Shown here: one piece after another, positions 1-10,402 of the stretch
Layout of the letters: each line of letters begins with the position of its first letter
Numbering within the stretch: position 1 is the stretch's first letter
Assembly: GCA_964507445.1 (NCBI GenBank)
Contig: CAZDQF010000009.1
Location: 124,001-188,000 of the forward strand
From: GCA-2683135 sp964507445
Lineage (GTDB): Bacteria > Planctomycetota > GCA-002687715
DNA: 64,000 nt
Direction of reading: 5' to 3'
Program-made: the position numbers and the translations under genes
The notes under the pieces: generated by a model
Told to the model about the DNA's origin: nothing
Databases searched by the model: none
The model's input: only the letters and a program-made list of their open reading frames with translations

Positions 1-1230
1 TCGCTCCAGCATGCGTTCGTCCGGTTGCTCCACGGCGCTGGCGACGCTGTGGAACGAACCGTTCAGCTGCACCCGGATGGAAAAGGACCGACCCGTCTGC
101 GCCCCGGCTGCCTCGTACAGATCGAACGAGAGCACCTGGCGGATGAACGACTTGTCACCCCACGCGCTGTTGACGTTGATCTCTTCGGCGCCGTCACCGA
201 AGCGGGGCTCCTGGAGGTGATGCCCGGCGTTGAAGTCGAACTTGAGGTTCTTCTTGGGCCAGCCGGAGGATGAGTTGCCGCGACGGCGGACGAAGATGTT
301 GTCGTAGAGGGCGCCCTCGTACCACACGGACGCCCGCCCCCCGGAGGTGGTCGTGGCCAGGCTCGGGTTCTGCATGAACCAGTAGACAGACTTGAGATTG
401 GTGGACACGGACGGGTCCGGGATCATGACCCCCGTGTACTGGGGCGAGTCCGTGGGAACGGGATAGAGCGGGCCCTTGGCCGTGGCGCCCACGGAGTCGG
501 AGAACTGCACGCGCCAGCGGAGCATGTCGCCGGGGCCGGACACCGAGGCCGGGATGAGCGCGGACCACACGTTGCCGGACTGGGACATGGGGATGGTCGC
601 CTCGGGCCCGAAGCCGGTGCGGTAGTGCAGCGTGGCGCCGGTGATGGTGGCGCCCGGCGCCGGAGCGGCGGTGGCGGAGACCACGATGTTGTCGCTGTCC
701 GAGGGCAGGGCCGGAGACCACGTCAGGTCGGTGACGAAGGTGTCTCCGTTGGCGGGGTTCGACGATCCTGGTGTGGTATTGGTGAGGTAGGTCCAGGGCC
801 CGGTGTTGCCCTGTCGGCCGTAGGTGACGTCGGCGTATTGGGGTGGGTACACGGACCCGATCTGGGACAGGGTGGTGGACCCGTCCGCCGCCACGAGGGC
901 CAGGAAATCGCCAGCAGAGGACAGCTTGAAGTTGGTGTGCAGCTGACCGCCGATGGTCACGTTCTTGTCGGAGGCGAAGATCAGCAGGTAGCCGCTCCCT
1001 CCGATGAGGGTCGGGGATGGGAACTGCCACTTGGTCAGGTCGGCGGGGTCGTCGGTGAGGAAGTAGCCACCGATGTTGACGATGGACGGGGACGCGTTGG
1101 CCAGCTCGATCCAGTCGCTGGAGTCGCCGTCCAGGTCCTCCGTGGTGGTGTTGTTGACCGCGCAGATCTCGTTGAGGGTGATCTGCCCGTAGAGAGAGGT
1201 ACAGAGTGTGAGGACGAGGAGGTGCCGCAT
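1..1230 (-). CDS. Secreted lamin-tail domain / CotH kinase-family protein (3' part missing)
   Basis: The frame is open to the left edge, so only the first 410 residues are present. A short signal peptide (MRHLLVLTLCTSLYGQ) leads straight into a lamin-tail domain at about residues 17-115, with the motifs NEICAVNN, DWIELAN and GGYFLTDDP. A linker of Ig-like character follows. From about residue 290 the sequence resembles the start of a CotH (spore-coat kinase-like) domain, including VWYEGALYDNIFVRRRGNSS and KKNLKFDFN. In planctomycetes such proteins are secreted or surface proteins; the substrate is unknown. An in-frame ATG nine bases upstream (1239) is an alternative start, and neither start has a clear ribosome binding site. 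The gene lies just downstream of the large operon on the same strand, separated by about 40 bases. Confidence 0.8.
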   Translation of the reverse strand, partial: MRHLLVLTLCTSLYGQITLNEICAVNNTTTEDLDGDSSDWIELANASPSIVNIGGYFLTDDPADLTKWQFPSPTLIGGSGYLLIFASDKNVTIGGQLHTNFKLSSAGDFLALVAADGSTTLSQIGSVYPPQYADVTYGRQGNTGPWTYLTNTTPGSSNPANGDTFVTDLTWSPALPSDSDNIVVSATAAPAPGATITGATLHYRTGFGPEATIPMSQSGNVWSALIPASVSGPGDMLRWRVQFSDSVGATAKGPLYPVPTDSPQYTGVMIPDPSVSTNLKSVYWFMQNPSLATTTSGGRASVWYEGALYDNIFVRRRGNSSSGWPKKNLKFDFNAGHHLQEPRFGDGAEEINVNSAWGDKSFIRQVLSFDLYEAAGAQTGRSFSIRVQLNGSFHSVASAVEQPDERMLER

Positions 1231-1270
1231 GGGACCCATAGCTTAGGGTACCGCGGTGCCTGGGTCTCGG

Positions 1271-4200
1271 TCACTTCCGGCTCTTGGCGCTGAGGGCGGC
1301 TTCCGCGGCGCCTGACAGGACCACGGCGGAGCCCCATCCCGCGGCGCGTAGGAAATCTCCGTCTTGGAGTCGGTTCATCATCAGGAATCGCAGCAGCGCC
1401 GGATGCATGCAGTACTCGGCCGTCTCGCGGGCCACCGCCGCCGCCGCTGCGGCGCCCTGCGTGTCGTTGATCCGCTGGATGACCTGGGGGATGCGCTCCG
1501 GGTGCAGGCGCCCGGACTTGAACAGGCGGTGTTCGATGGCCCCCGCCCGGTCTTCCTGGCCCAGGCGCCGGGCCGTGTCGGCGAGCCACAGCTGTCGCTT
1601 GCTCTCGTCTCCCGCCAGCTCGCTGGCCCGGTCGAACCACTTGAGGGCTTCGTCCTTGCGACCGGCCTCGTGCAGCCGGATGGACAGCACCGCCAGGGCT
1701 TCGAAGGCGAACCCCTTCTCCATGATCTCGTCCCGCGTCCACTGGTCGATGTGGGTCGCGGCCCGGGCGAACCATGCTCCGGGGTCGCTCCAGCCGTCCA
1801 CGTCTTGCGGGAAGAGCCGACGGAAGTCGTGGTAGGAGCCCCACCCGAACGTGGTCCACTCGTCCCGGAACCAGGGGTCGATGTCCCCGTCTTCAGGGAG
1901 CGGTAACTTGCAGTAGGCGACCTTCAGGCAGCGGATGGCCTCGTCGAGGCGACCGGCGCGCGCCAGCAGGTATGCGGCGGCCTTGCACGGGGTCCGCTGC
2001 ATGACCCGCGACGTGTCCATGGCGTCCTTGATGACGTCCTCACACCTGGCGAGGGCGGTGTCCGGACCGCCGACCCGGAGCCAGGTGCGGAGCACGCCGT
2101 CCGAGTAGTTAGCCAGGTAAAAACTCACGTCGTCGTCCGGGCGGGCGGCCTCCAGGATCGCGGTGACGACCGTGTCCCGCTGCTCGCCCTTCAGCTCGGT
2201 GATCACCTCGTTCAGCAGGTTCTGGTCGATCTGTCCCCACCTGGCCTGTCGCGAGCCCGCGCTGGCGCACCACGTCCACAGGACCGAGGCCTTGGTGGCG
2301 TCCCCGGCGCGGGCGTACAGCCGGGCCATGCGGCGCAGCTGCCCCGTGTCGTTGGCGTTCACGTTGCCCATCAAGGACTCGAGGGTGCTCGTCATCTGGT
2401 CGCCCCCCGCGTCCTTCGCCTGCTCGAGGAGAGCGAACAGCAACCCGTACTCGCGCTTGCCCGCCAGCCCCTGCCGGTCCTTCTCCAGGAGAGCCGTCAC
2501 CGTGGCCTCCACGCCCCGGGCCTTCACCTCTGCCTGGGCGATGGCCGTGAGCAGGGGCGCCGCGCGATCCAGACCGGCGCCCGAGAGGCTGCGGAGCAGG
2601 CGCCGCATCTCGTCGTCGCCGAAGGTCGTCTCCGACAGGACCTCGTATACGGTGCGGCGCTTCTCGGGCTTCTTGGCCGGTGGTGTCTCGTCGTCTTCGG
2701 CGTCCGCGGTCGCCGGCCGGTCTTCGATCTTCTTGTCGAGAGTCGTGGGGAGGCCGCCGCGACCGCGCGCCGCCGGCTTCTTGTTCTCTTTGGGCTTCGG
2801 GNNNNNNNNNNGGGGGTGGGGGGGTGGGGGGGGGGGGGGGGGGGGGGCGGTTTTTGTTTTTTTTTGTGTTGTGGGGGGGGGGGCCGGCCGCCCCCGCGCG
2901 CCGCCGGCTTCTTGTTCTCTTTGGGCTTCGGGTCCTGCGGCCAGATCAGATTGCGGAACCCGGCGCCGGCGGAGAGGACGAACCCCCCGTACATGGGCCC
3001 GGTCCGGTTGGGGAAGACCCTCCAGAGGCGCCGGAACATCCGCCGCGCCAGGTCGTCGTCACCGGCTTCCACGGCTTTCTTCAGGCCTCCCACCGTGGCC
3101 GCCGGGGTCTTCTCCTTCTTCTCTCCAGCGGTACCGCCCGCCGGCCTCGCCTGCTTCTTGTCCCGTCCGGCGAGCCGCACGGACAGGGCCCGCAACGGGT
3201 GGCGCATGGCGTTCCAACCGCTCTCCAGAGAGCTCCGGATGCCGCTGTTCTTGGGTTGCAGCTCCAGCTGGCGCTCACGCATGCGGAGGCTGTCCAGGCG
3301 CAGACCGCGTTGGGACAGGTGCCCGTTGACCCGGGCCAGGATGGCTGCGTCCTCGGGATGGTCCGCTGCTGCCTTCAGGAAGGCCTCGTGGAGTCGTTGT
3401 TCGTCCTTCTGGGTGGCGATGATGGTGAGGCGACGCTGGGTGATGCGAGGCTGCTTGCCCTGCTTCTTCTCCAGCCCGTCGAGGGTGGTCAGCAGGGCGT
3501 CCACGTTGTCCTCGGAGAGGATCCCCACCAGTCGGTTGATGGCCGCGGTGGTGAGGTAGTCCTTCGTGGTGCTGGTGGCCAGCTTCTCCCAGAGGACCAG
3601 CCCGCGGCGCCGGACCTCGTCGTCGCGGCCGAGGGCGTGGAGCGCCGCGATGGAGCCCACCTCGTGGTTCACCTGGTCGGGGTCGATCTTCACCAGCGCC
3701 TCACAGACGGCGAGGACCAGGGCCGGGTTCTTGAGCTCCGAGTCCGAGCCGTCGCCGGCGATGTCCCGAGACAACCAACCCAGCTCGTTCTTGTCTTCCA
3801 CATCACGGAGCGCCGCCGGTATGGACGCCTGGATGAAGGACGCCATAGAGGGTTCGCAGGGGTCCTCCAGGCGCCCCATGAGCTCCGTCAGGACCATGGC
3901 TCGACCGGTCTTCGGGAGCTTGTTCCACATGGATCGCACGGACAGGGCACGATCCTCGGCGGGGATGAGCATGAACAGCTCGCCGAGGCCGTAGACCATG
4001 CCGTCCGTGGCGGCCAGCTGGGCGGTGATGAGCCGCTTCACCTGCTTGCCTGTGAGCAGGTCGCTGCCCACGTCCTTCTGCAGAGACGGCAGCCTGCGGA
4101 TGATGGCGGAGAAGCGGTCCGGGTTGTCCACGATGGCCTGGATCACCCCCTCCACCAGGCTCGTGAACTGGTCCTTGTCCAGGCTCCTGCGGGCGTTCAT

Positions 4201-7200
4201 CAGCACCTGCGAGATGGGCTGGTAGAGCGCGTTCCCCTTCTTCTCCTTCATGGCGACGCTCACCCAGTGTCGCAGCAAGGAAAGGGCGGGCTCGCTCTCC
4301 TTGACGAAGCCGGCGGTGGATACCAGCAGAGGCAGGTGGGGGAGGTCCTCCTTGCTCGGGGAGGCGAGGTCGAGGCGGTTGAGGATGGCCCGAACCGTCT
4401 CCTCGTCACCGCGCACCAGGAGGGGGAGGACCATGGTCGCCGCCTCCGCGACGGCGACGCTGCCCGGGAGGTCCCGGACCGTGCCGCTACCCACCAGCAG
4501 GTTGAGCCGCCCCTTCTCCGCCGTCGGCCTATCGCTGGACGCGATGAGCTTCCGCGCGGAGACCACGAACCCGCCGGAGAGGCGGGCCCGCACGAGCTTC
4601 TCCAGGAGCTCTTCGTCCGCGGGGAACGCCTTCAGCACCAGGAGGTCCATGCGCTCGGCGAAGGGGATGCGGTCATGGGCTGAGGCCACCCGACGGAGGA
4701 GCCGGGCCGTCGCCTCCAGCCGGGGGCAGGACGCGAGGGTCTTGCGCTTGTCCTGCTCCACGTCGCCGAGCCGTCGCAGGTCATCCTGTAGCCGCGCCTC
4801 CGCGGCTTCGAGCCAGGCGTCCACCTGCTCCGGGGGCATGGTCGCCAGGAGGCCGGAGAGGAACCGTGGATACAGGCGCTCCGTGGTGTCCACGTTGCGG
4901 GCCACGTAGCGCACGGTGTCGTCACGTTCCTTGCGGGCGGCGGTGAGGAGCTTGCGGCTCAGGTGGAGATCCAGGCCGCGACGGTAGAGGCCCACGGCGA
5001 GGTCGTCCCGGCCGAGCTGTTCGTGCAGCTCCGCCACCTTGATCATCACCTCCAGGTCCGAGGTCTCCACCGTGAGGATGCGTTCGTAGACCCGAAGGGC
5101 CTCCGTGGGGTACCCGGCCTGTTCGAAGGAGGCGGCGATCTTCCGCTGCAGCTCGTCGAACTCCGGCAGGCGGCTGGCCGCGTTGTAGGTGCGGGCTGCG
5201 TTGACCACCTCACCGGCGGAGAGGAACGCGGCGCCCAGGTCCAGGTACACGCCCGGAGGCACCACGTCTCCCTGACCGAGGAGTCTTCGGCCGAACATGA
5301 GGTGATCAGCCCTGGTGTCGTCCTGCCGCTGCTCGCTGCCCTGTCGGATGATCATGCCGGAGGAGGTGACGATGCGGATGATGCCGCCGCCGCGGCGGTT
5401 GCCCTTGGTCTTGTCCATCAACTCCCGAAGCAAGGGTGTCCGCTGCTCGCCGGCCACGGGCAGCGCCGCGCGGAGGGCGCGGATCGCCATCCCCGTGTCG
5501 TTCACCTCATCGGAGAGGTCCGCCACCAGTTGATGGAGGTAGAGCTTGTCCGGTCTCGCCGCCACCCGCTCCAAGGCGCAGCGGCGGGCCCACTTCACCA
5601 GCCGGTCCGGCGCGCCCCGGTTCTGGCGTCCATCTCGCATGTTGAGGACGCCGTCGATGGCGATGGTGAAGAGGTCGTCCTTCTCCGCGGTCGCGGCCAG
5701 GTACTGGAACATGCCGGCAGAGAGGTCGTGCTTGCCCAGGTCCTTGAGGGTGTTGGACACCAGCAGCCAGGTGTCCACCCTTTCCGGGTTGCGGGCCAGG
5801 CTGGTGCGGTAGGCCTCCAGGGCCTCCTTCCGAAGGCCGGACATGGCGAGCACCCCCGCCTCGAACTCCGCGCTGGCGTTGTCGCCGTCCTCGGCCTTGA
5901 GCCGCTTGAGGATGCCCCGGGCCTCCTCCCGCTGGCCTCGCTCCAAGATGCTCATGGCGAGGTTTCGGAGATGGTCCGGGCGGTTCTCGGGGCCGTCGAT
6001 CTCGATCAGCCGGCGGATGGCCTGCTCGTAATTGAAGTAGTCCGTGCACGACATGAAGATGCGGGCCTTCTCCGCCACCACGTCGGCTTCGGACCGCCCC
6101 GCGGACTTCATGTACTCCTCGATGATCTCGGTGGCGGACACCGGGTCGTTGACCCGGGTGTAGATCTGCACCAGCAAACCGGCGTCGCGGCTGTCGGCGG
6201 TGCCGTCCAGCAGCCGGCCCTCCAACTCCACGGCGATCTTCGCCAGGGTGCCGAGCCGCGCCGCCACGGTCATGAGCCGGTCTTCCACGTAGCGCCGCCG
6301 CGGGATCGAGTCCACCCGACGCCACAGCGCGAACCACAGGTCCTGGGCCTTCTCTTCCTCGCCGATCTCCGAGTACAGGAAGGCCAGCTTCATCTCCGCG
6401 TCGGGTCCCGGGTTGGCCGTGTCCCGCGCGGCGATCAGCCCGGCGAGGGCCGCCGCGGCCTTCTTCTTGTCACCGAGCCGGGCCCAGGCGTCGGACATGT
6501 CCATGCGGCTCGGGTGACTCGGGCTGGCGCTGCGATCGAGCTCTTCCAGGGCTGCCCTGGCGTCGTCCATGCGGCCGCGATCCAGCCCCATCTCGAAGAG
6601 GAACAGCAGCGCGTTGTTGCGGGGCGTCTCCTCACCCTCCATGCAGGCGCGGGCGAACCGGGTGGCCAGGTCGTCCAGGCCCAGCTTCATCAGGCTCTGG
6701 GCCGCGGCCATGCGATAGGGCACAGAAGCGGCCTGCTGCAGGTAGTCGCTCCACGTGGCGATGGCGGCCTCGCGGTTGCCCCGCTCCAGGTGATGCCGGG
6801 CCAGCCCCTCACGCCACTCGATGAACCGGGGCTGTTCCCCGATCAGGCGGGCGTAGGATTCTTCCAGCAGCTGCTCCTTGCCACCCTCCCGGCACATCTC
6901 CAGCATCTGCCGACGCATGTCGTTGCTGAACAGACCCTCGGGAGAGCTGTTGAACAGGCGGATGGCCTCATCAACCTTGCCCGTCTCCCGCAGCAGATCG
7001 ATCCAAGTCTGTTGCGCCTCCGGAGACAACCGCTCCGTGCCGGCCAGGCGTTCCGTCAGCTCTTCGAGGGCATCGTCCCGCCGATAGGCCTCCACCAGGA
7101 TGGTCAACGCGTAGCGCCGGTCCCGCTTCAGCTTGGCCGAGTCCAGGGCCATCCAGGTGAAGCGCTGGGCTTCGTCCCACAGGCCCGCTTCGATGGACCA

Positions 7201-7887
7201 CTCGGCGAGCCGGATCTCCTGCCGGAAGCGGTGGGAGCCAGGGCCGTCCTGGACCTCAAAGATCTTGATGGCCGCCTCCTGCTCGTTGTTCAGGGCGAGG
7301 ATCACGGCCGCCTGGTTGCGCAGCTGGGGGGCCAGGTTCGGGTCGCTGGCGAACGCTGCGAGGGGAGAGGGGCCGTCGCCGTTCTTCTCCTGCATGAGCG
7401 CCTTGCGCAGGAGCACCCGGTTACGCAGCGCGTCGGAGATCTCCAGCTGCAGCAGCCGGTCGTAGAACTCGATGGCCTTCGCCGTGGAGCCCTGGGCGTC
7501 CAGCAACTCTGCCTTCGCCAGGATGTCTGCGGCGTTACGCTCCTTGGGCTGGATTTTGAATATCTGCTCTCGCGCCCTGCGGGTGTCGCCCACCATGCGG
7601 TACAGGCGGGCCTGCATGCGGATGATGGGGAGCTTGGCGGGGCGGTCGGCCGCCTGTTCCTCGCGGCGGGACAGCTCGTCGAGGGCCGGCTGGATATCTC
7701 CGTGGCGCGCGGCGCAGGCGCGCCAGAGCTTGAGGGCCTCGCTCCGCGGGTCGGGTCCGACGGCCAGGGCGGCCTCCACGGCCGCGGCCACCTGCGGGTC
7801 CGGTTCCGGCGCGGGTGCGCTCTGGGCGTAGGCGCCTGTGACCGTCAGGACACAGACCATCACCGTCCTACGCAAGGCTCTGTTCAT
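1271..7887 (-). CDS. Giant secreted TPR-repeat protein, interrupted only by an assembly artefact
   Basis: The gene starts at MNRALRRTVMVCVLTVTGAY, a signal peptide ending at AQS, four bases after the preceding VWA gene, and is filled with degenerate tetratricopeptide-type helical repeats. As assembled it is split by 10 Ns and poly-G junk. Bases 2763-2801 are repeated exactly at 2894-2932; removing one repeat with the junk (131 bp, 2802-2932) restores a single frame of 6486 bp, exactly 2162 codons, predicting 2161 residues. The C-terminal part read below base 2608 continues the same TPR style. The protein is probably exported and acts as a large periplasmic or surface scaffold for the MoxR/Bat-type complex encoded upstream. 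TPR proteins such as BatB/BatE partners are known in Bat operons, but this length is unusual. Its function is not otherwise identifiable. Confidence 0.8.
2763..2801. repeat. 39-bp direct repeat, copy 1 (gap flank)
   Basis: Identical to 2894-2932. It is the last good sequence on the left side of the N-run and matches the first good sequence on the right, as expected when two contigs with overlapping ends are scaffolded without merging. Confidence 0.95.
2802..2893. other. Assembly gap: ten Ns plus low-quality poly-G/poly-T sequence
   Basis: Bases 2802-2811 are N. Bases 2812 to about 2883 are almost entirely G runs with a T-rich patch. The next bases look like a degraded copy of the sequence just before the first 39-bp repeat. 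This composition is unlike anything else in the window and resembles terminal sequencing error, not biology. Confidence 0.95.
2894..2932. repeat. 39-bp direct repeat, copy 2 (gap flank)
   Basis: Exact second copy of 2763-2801. The two copies lie 131 bases apart, which is not a multiple of three; collapsing them restores the reading frame of the giant TPR gene. Confidence 0.95.
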
Positions 7888-7891
7888 CGTC

Positions 7892-10402
7892 TCAAGCTCC
7901 GGTGGACCGTCCCCGTGGCCAACGACGCCACGTGATGTCCGAGAGGTAAGCCAGGAGCGCAAGCAGGAGGCACCATGGCCAGAGCGGGGTGATACTGATG
8001 GGGCTCGTGCCGCCGGCGACCGCGGGGGTCCAGGCCCTGGCCTCTGTGAGATCGTTGATGGCCCCGCCGGTGGCGGCGGCGACCCCCCGTAGATCCAGGC
8101 CGCCAGCAGGGGAGACCTGGGTCTCTGCCGCCACGTCCGCCCTTGCCTCGGCCACGACCCTGTGGCTGCCGTCCAGGGCGCCGGCGTCGGTGCCGCACAC
8201 GACGCGCAGCTCCTGGTCCGGGTCCGCCGTCCATGAGGCCGTGAACACATGGGGCGCGCGGCGTCGGAACGTGAGCGGCGTCTCGGCGTTGCCTGCACCG
8301 AGCAACCGGGCCACGGGGCTCACCTCTCGCCGCACCCGTCGGGTAGCGGTGATGGTGACGCGGTGGTCATGCCGAGCGACCTGGAAGCGGAAGGGCATGC
8401 GCTGGTCCCCGGCGGTGCGGGCCAGGACCCGCGCCATCATGGGGCCGAACCCCTCCCAGTCCCGCCAGGGCTCCGTGCCGAGGCCGGTGGGCTCCGTGAG
8501 CATGGCGGTGACCCGGCCGAGCCCCGGCCGCCAGGAGGCGAGGATGGGTTGCTTGTCCCGCTCGGTGCGGAGGATGACCTCGGCGCCGTCGCGGGCCTTG
8601 CTCTCCACGTAACCCGCGACCGGAGGCGTGGTGCCGGGGTCCACGTCGCCCCACCATCCGGAGCCGAACTGGGGCTCGACGCCGTGGGTGCCCGGGCGGT
8701 AGCTGGGCAGCCGGGACGTGGACGGCTGCTTGAGCATGATCTCCGGCAGGCTGAAGCGGTTGGACGCGTTGTAGTAGCGCCCGCCGCCCCAGTCCGCCAT
8801 CTGCACCAGGAATTCGCTGTGGCGTCCCGGGCCGACGAGGACCGAGGACACGCAGATGCCGTCCCTGGACATGCGCCGCAGCAGCGACTCGTAGGGCCCG
8901 GTCTCCACCCCGGCGTCCGTCAGCACCAGCACGTGCTTGTACCGGGTCTGCGCGTTCTTGAGGCCGTAGTACGCCTCTTCGATGGCGGGCAGCAGCACCG
9001 TACCGCCGCCGGCGTCGAGGCGGTTGAGGGCTCGTTGGATGTCGATGGCGTTGGCGGCGGATTGGAGCGGCGCCGCCCAGCGCTTGGTCCCGTAGAACTC
9101 GACGATGCCGATCTTGTCGTGGGGGAGGAGCCGACGGATGGCCAGGCGTGTCACCTCCTTGGCGAGGCGGATCCGATTGCCGCCCATGGATCCGGAGGTG
9201 TCGATGATGATGGCCAGGGCGGTGCTGGGGTCCTTCTTCTCCTCCTTGTGGACGAACTCCACCGGGAGGGAGTCGGCCAGGGCCGACTGGTTCCAGCCGC
9301 CAGCGCCGAAGGAGAGCCCTCCGCCGCTCACCAGGACGCCGAGCCCCCGGTCCCTGGCGGCCCGGACCAGCGCTCGTTGGGTAGTCGCGGGGACCGTGGA
9401 CGCGGGCCGGTCGTCCAGGACGACGGCGTCGAAGCCTCCCAGTCCACCCTCCGCCATGTCCCCGTCCTGCGGGCCCTCCACGAACTCGAAGCCCTTGCCC
9501 ACCAGCTCTCCGAGGCGCGGTCCGCCTTCGGACATCCGGTGCCCCATGTAGAGCACGCGGAGAGGGTCCTGCACCGCGATGGTGCGCTGCAGCCGGTTGT
9601 CTTCGGGGATGGTGTCGGCCTCCGCCGAGAGGGTCACCTCCACCGGGAGGAAGCCCGGTTCGCTGGGCTCGAAGGGCATGGCCACCACCGCCAGTCCGGA
9701 CGCGCCGGGCGCCGCTGTGGCGCGGGCCAGCTCTTTGCCGGAGCCACTCAGCGTCAGCTGGGTCGGTCCCGCGAGCCCCGCCACGGTGACCCACGCCCGG
9801 GTCACATGTCCCGCGCGGATGGGTTCCTCGAAGCGCAAGGCGACGGGACGCGGGTTGCCCGCGGCGCCGCGGAGCTGCACGCCGTGCACCGGGATGCCGC
9901 GCTGACAGAGGGCGGTGACGGCCTCGCTCCACCGACGGTCCGTAGCCAGCCCGTCGCTGATGACGGTGACCGCTCCGGCGGCGCCCTCGGGGATGCGGGC
10001 GGCGGCCGCCAGCAGGGCCGATGACAAGGAGGAGCCACCGGCGGAGGAGGACATGGGAGCCAGGGCATCGAAGCCGTCGCCGGCGATCGACTCCTCACCC
10101 AGCACCATCAACGTGCTCACGGCGTCGTCGTCGATCCGGTCGGCGATGCCCCGGGCCACGGTGACGGCGTCGCGACGGTCCGCTTCGTCTGCGCTGCGGG
10201 AGAGGTCCAGCAGCACGACGTGGTGGTCCGGGCTCTGGTCCGCGGTGCTCACCGGGCGAGCCAGGGCCAGGGCCAGGAGGGCTACCACGGCGGAGCGGAT
10301 GGCCGCGTGCTTCCTGTCGTCGGCGCGGCGCGGGAAGACCCACAGCAACGGCACGATGACCAGCAGCGCGAGCCAGGCGGGGGAGAGCAGGGTCACGCTC
10401 AT
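7892..10402 (-). CDS. Membrane VWA protein with GATase-like middle domain (Bat-operon type)
   Basis: Predicted 836 residues. Two N-terminal membrane segments (about 8-25 and 38-55) precede a first, degenerate VWA domain whose metal site reads DLSRS. A glutamine-amidotransferase-like domain follows at about 285-390 (LRVLYMGHR, FDAVVLDD, VLVSGGG). A second VWA domain begins near residue 400 with an intact MIDAS motif, DTSGSMGG, and the Thr/Asp positions also appear (GGTVLLPAI, VLTDAG). The C-terminus has a final hydrophobic segment (SITPLWPWCLLLALLAYLSD). The start at 10402 overlaps the preceding gene in an ATGA. The protein is probably a membrane-bound metal-dependent adhesion or chaperone subunit working with the MoxR ATPase and DUF58 protein of this operon. 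Confidence 0.85.
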   Translation of the reverse strand: MSVTLLSPAWLALLVIVPLLWVFPRRADDRKHAAIRSAVVALLALALARPVSTADQSPDHHVVLLDLSRSADEADRRDAVTVARGIADRIDDDAVSTLMVLGEESIAGDGFDALAPMSSSAGGSSLSSALLAAAARIPEGAAGAVTVISDGLATDRRWSEAVTALCQRGIPVHGVQLRGAAGNPRPVALRFEEPIRAGHVTRAWVTVAGLAGPTQLTLSGSGKELARATAAPGASGLAVVAMPFEPSEPGFLPVEVTLSAEADTIPEDNRLQRTIAVQDPLRVLYMGHRMSEGGPRLGELVGKGFEFVEGPQDGDMAEGGLGGFDAVVLDDRPASTVPATTQRALVRAARDRGLGVLVSGGGLSFGAGGWNQSALADSLPVEFVHKEEKKDPSTALAIIIDTSGSMGGNRIRLAKEVTRLAIRRLLPHDKIGIVEFYGTKRWAAPLQSAANAIDIQRALNRLDAGGGTVLLPAIEEAYYGLKNAQTRYKHVLVLTDAGVETGPYESLLRRMSRDGICVSSVLVGPGRHSEFLVQMADWGGGRYYNASNRFSLPEIMLKQPSTSRLPSYRPGTHGVEPQFGSGWWGDVDPGTTPPVAGYVESKARDGAEVILRTERDKQPILASWRPGLGRVTAMLTEPTGLGTEPWRDWEGFGPMMARVLARTAGDQRMPFRFQVARHDHRVTITATRRVRREVSPVARLLGAGNAETPLTFRRRAPHVFTASWTADPDQELRVVCGTDAGALDGSHRVVAEARADVAAETQVSPAGGLDLRGVAAATGGAINDLTEARAWTPAVAGGTSPISITPLWPWCLLLALLAYLSDITWRRWPRGRSTGA

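Noticed and set aside
2812..2893. G-rich tract as a G-quadruplex or regulatory element
   Set aside because: It adjoins an N-run and an exactly duplicated 39-bp flank; removing it restores a reading frame, so it is assembly or sequencing error.
4963..7935. 990-codon plus-strand open frame
   Set aside because: It is antisense to the TPR gene; high GC makes long antisense frames. It has no recognisable domain, whereas the minus-strand product does.
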